Assembly (NCBI GenBank): GCA_002779665.1
Contig: PEVZ01000017.1
Span: 8,930 to 14,909 of the forward strand
Reading direction: 5' to 3'
Source: Candidatus Roizmanbacteria bacterium CG06_land_8_20_14_3_00_34_14
Lineage (GTDB): Bacteria; Patescibacteriota; Microgenomatia; UBA1406; GWC2-37-13
DNA length: 5,980 nt
Part shown: piece by piece, positions 4,889-5,980 of the stretch
Numbering within the stretch: the first letter of the stretch is position 1
Layout: every line of letters begins with the position of its first letter
The notes under the pieces: generated by a model
The model's input: the letters and a program-made list of their open reading frames with translations, nothing else
Database searches by the model: none
Told to the model about the DNA's origin: nothing
Made by a program: the position numbers and the translations under genes

Positions 4889-5170
4889 TTATGAATTTAG
4901 TTGTCTCATCAAGTCATCGACATCATGTACCTCATAAATTCCTATACCTTTTTCTATATCCTCGGTAATTTTATTATACCTCTTGACTGCTTTTTGACTA
5001 AGCTTGATTGTTTTTGGTATAAAGACGACATCGATTGTCTTTTGGGCCATTTTATTAATGAAAACTCTTACCGCTTCCTGAAGGGAAGAAAACCCTTGTT
5101 CTAAGGCAACTTCAGTTGCCGCGATTTTTAAATCTCTTCGGATTGGTATCTGTAAATTAGTAGTATTCAT
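4889..5170 (-). CDS. RelB/DinJ-like antitoxin, 93 aa
   Basis: Residues about 1-45 match the ribbon-helix-helix DNA-binding part of RelB/DinJ antitoxins: a short strand (TTNLQIPIRRDLKI) then two helices (ATEVALEQGFSSLQEAVRVFINKMA). The remainder (about 55-93, SQKAVKRYNKITEDIEKG to DVDDLMRQLNS) is charged and is the likely toxin-wrapping segment. Antitoxins of this type neutralise the toxin and repress their own promoter. The gene has its own near-consensus promoter just upstream and is placed between the queA remnant and tgt, so tgt may depend partly on this promoter. Confidence 0.82.
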   Translation of the reverse strand: MNTTNLQIPIRRDLKIAATEVALEQGFSSLQEAVRVFINKMAQKTIDVVFIPKTIKLSQKAVKRYNKITEDIEKGIGIYEVHDVDDLMRQLNS

Positions 5171-5177
5171 ATATATA

Positions 5178-5205
5178 ATTATAATGTTTTGATATATTTT
5201 GTCAA
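5178..5205 (-). promoter_or_regulatory. Consensus promoter of the toxin-antitoxin pair, leaderless
   Basis: Minus strand: perfect -35 TTGACA (5205-5200), a 16-base spacer, and perfect -10 TATAAT (5183-5178). The antitoxin ATG begins at 5170, 7 bases after the -10, so the transcript should start at or next to the start codon. The 10-bp palindrome TATAATTATA (5174-5183) overlaps the -10 and is a possible binding site for the ribbon-helix-helix antitoxin. Confidence 0.6.
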
Positions 5206-5402
5206 CACTAAATAATCAATCTCCAAACGAATAAAAACGAAAGTTGGTTTTGATAGCCATATCATACAGTTCTACAAGACTTTTTTTTGATTTTTTAAAC
5301 TGTAAAAAAGCCTCAACCAATATCATCAGCGACGACTTCGACAGATGAGAATTGGTGATCATAATATCAATCATATTAAAGTCGTAGGGCGGAAAGACAA
5401 AC

Positions 5403-5480
5403 AAGTCAGTTGAACCGGTTAAATCAGTTAAATCGGTTTTCCCTGATTCGACCGACTCGACTGACTTGACTGACTTGACT
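5403..5480. repeat. Two opposed 9-bp tandem arrays in queA
   Basis: Left array: AAGTCAGTT, GAACCGGTT, AAATCAGTT, AAATCGGTT (5403-5438). Right array, after an 11-base spacer: GACCGACTC, GACTGACTT, GACTGACTT plus GACT (5450-5480). The right unit is close to the reverse complement of the left, so the region is a large inverted repeat of tandem repeats. On the queA strand it encodes KSVKSVESVESGKTDLTDL and GSTDL, between AVGTTVVRTLES and FVFPPY. Confidence 0.75.
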
Positions 5481-5713
5481 AATTTAGTTTCCGACTCTAA
5501 AGTTCTTACCACCGTCGTCCCCACTGCCACCAACTTTTTTTCTTTATTTCTATTTATTTCAATCTGTTTCCAGGTATTTTTATCTATTTCATAGAACTCA
5601 TTATGTAGTTTTTTTTCTTTAATATTTTCATTTTGTCCAACAACTGTTAAATAATTTTCTTGATAAAAAAAACTCTCTCTCCAACCTTTATTTCTCTGTC
5701 TACCATTACCTTG

Positions 5714-5748
5714 ACCAAGTAACTAAGTAACCCATCACCCATAACTCC
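5714..5748 (-). repeat. Octamer/heptamer array in queA shared with tgt
   Basis: On the minus strand this reads TTATGGG, TGATGGG, then TTACTTAGTTACTTGGT. It matches the tgt array 3821-3840 in 19 of 20 bases over the GGGTTACTT part. It encodes ELGVMGDGLLSYLVK, in the loop after GGKVVLLFLV. Confidence 0.65.
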
Positions 5749-5980
5749 TAACTCATTCACCAAAAACAACAAGACAACTTTTCCCCCATTTTCCTTCTTC
5801 ATGGTAACTCTCGCCTGAAGTACTTTCGTATTATTCATCACCATAAAAGAATCCTTGGGAAGATATTTATCGAGATTATAGAAATGATCAAATATTATCT
5901 TATCCGTACCTACGTTATAGATAAATAGTTTTGAAGAGTCGCGGGGCACAGCCGGGCTCAAAGCCAAGTTTTTCTCAGGC

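Larger units (their letters stand above)
5216..5980 (-). pseudogene. queA: queA remnant: frameshifted and missing its core; 5' end outside window
   Basis: QueA (S-adenosylmethionine:tRNA ribosyltransferase-isomerase) converts preQ1 in tRNA to epoxyqueuosine, one step after Tgt. The N-terminal part is recognisable from the right edge: PEKNLALSPAVPRDSSKLF, MVMNNTKVLQARV, GGKVVLLFLV. That frame ends at 5647. Adding one T to the T8 run at 5663-5670 continues it as VFFYQENYLTVVGQNEN, IKEKKLHNEFYEIDKNTWK, then the QueA C-terminal part AVGTTVVRTLES, FPPYDFNMIDIMITN, SKSSLMILVEAF, FRFYSFGD. About 100 residues of the middle (the LPPYI, APTAGLHF and HVGxGTF region) are absent. The family's NFHLPKSSL is NSHLSKSSL, and the protein stops at FGD without the usual AMLI-like tail. 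Two tandem-repeat inserts lie inside. About 10 N-terminal residues lie beyond the window. Probably a pseudogene; a sequencing error could explain the frameshift but not the missing core. Confidence 0.82.

Noticed and set aside
4524..5104. Plus-strand frames opposite the tgt start and the antitoxin
   Set aside because: They are shadows of the minus-strand genes; no motifs are seen.
5647..5967. TTG at 5967 as the start of a short QueA-like protein
   Set aside because: The frame stays open to the window edge with PEKN before it, which matches the QueA N-terminus, so the true start lies outside the window.

Overview
The window is AT-rich, tightly packed bacterial DNA. Intergenic gaps are 1 to 55 bases and no start codon has a clear Shine-Dalgarno sequence. 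Bacterial-type fmt and tgt, a queA remnant, small membrane-anchored proteins of unknown function, and in-frame palindromic inserts that encode LPAGR-type peptides point to a Candidate Phyla Radiation (Patescibacteria) genome, probably Microgenomates-like. That placement is an inference from gene style and remembered patterns; no search was run.

Layout. Positions 1-2016 on the minus strand hold an apparent operon of exported or membrane proteins: a 565-residue secreted protein with carboxypeptidase-regulatory-like beta domains, a 72-residue tail-anchored protein, and the start of another signal-peptide protein that runs off the left edge. A short divergent control region (2017-2071) has back-to-back promoters and a 9-bp inverted repeat. 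On the plus strand, a 67-residue anchored, Pro/Thr-rich protein overlaps fmt (methionyl-tRNA formyltransferase) by ATGA. fmt converges on tgt (tRNA-guanine transglycosylase) with overlapping stop codons. The rest of the minus strand reads, in transcription order, queA remnant, RelB-like antitoxin, RelE/YafQ-like toxin, tgt: a toxin-antitoxin pair lies inside what is usually the queA-tgt neighbourhood.

The main unexpected signal is a population of small palindromic DNA elements inside the translation genes, kept in frame. Four copies are seen: one in fmt (2465-2549) and three in tgt (3431-3518, 3841-3908, 4171-4238). They fall into two subfamilies that share termini of the type AAAG(A)CGA.G and CGAG(T)CTTT. 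One subfamily has a perfect 20-bp GC-rich palindrome at its centre. The other is exactly 68 bp in both copies, with a conserved 13-nt T-rich loop. The three copies in tgt are read in the same register and add 23-29 residues each, which largely explains why this Tgt is 463 residues long while its catalytic and zinc residues are intact. fmt, tgt and queA also contain short tandem arrays with 7-, 8- and 9-bp periods, and fmt has a separate perfect 26-bp palindrome.

queA looks broken: one homopolymer frameshift, loss of about 100 residues of its conserved core, and a lost C-terminal tail. If real, this cell would keep the base-exchange enzyme Tgt but could not make epoxyqueuosine with this copy of QueA.
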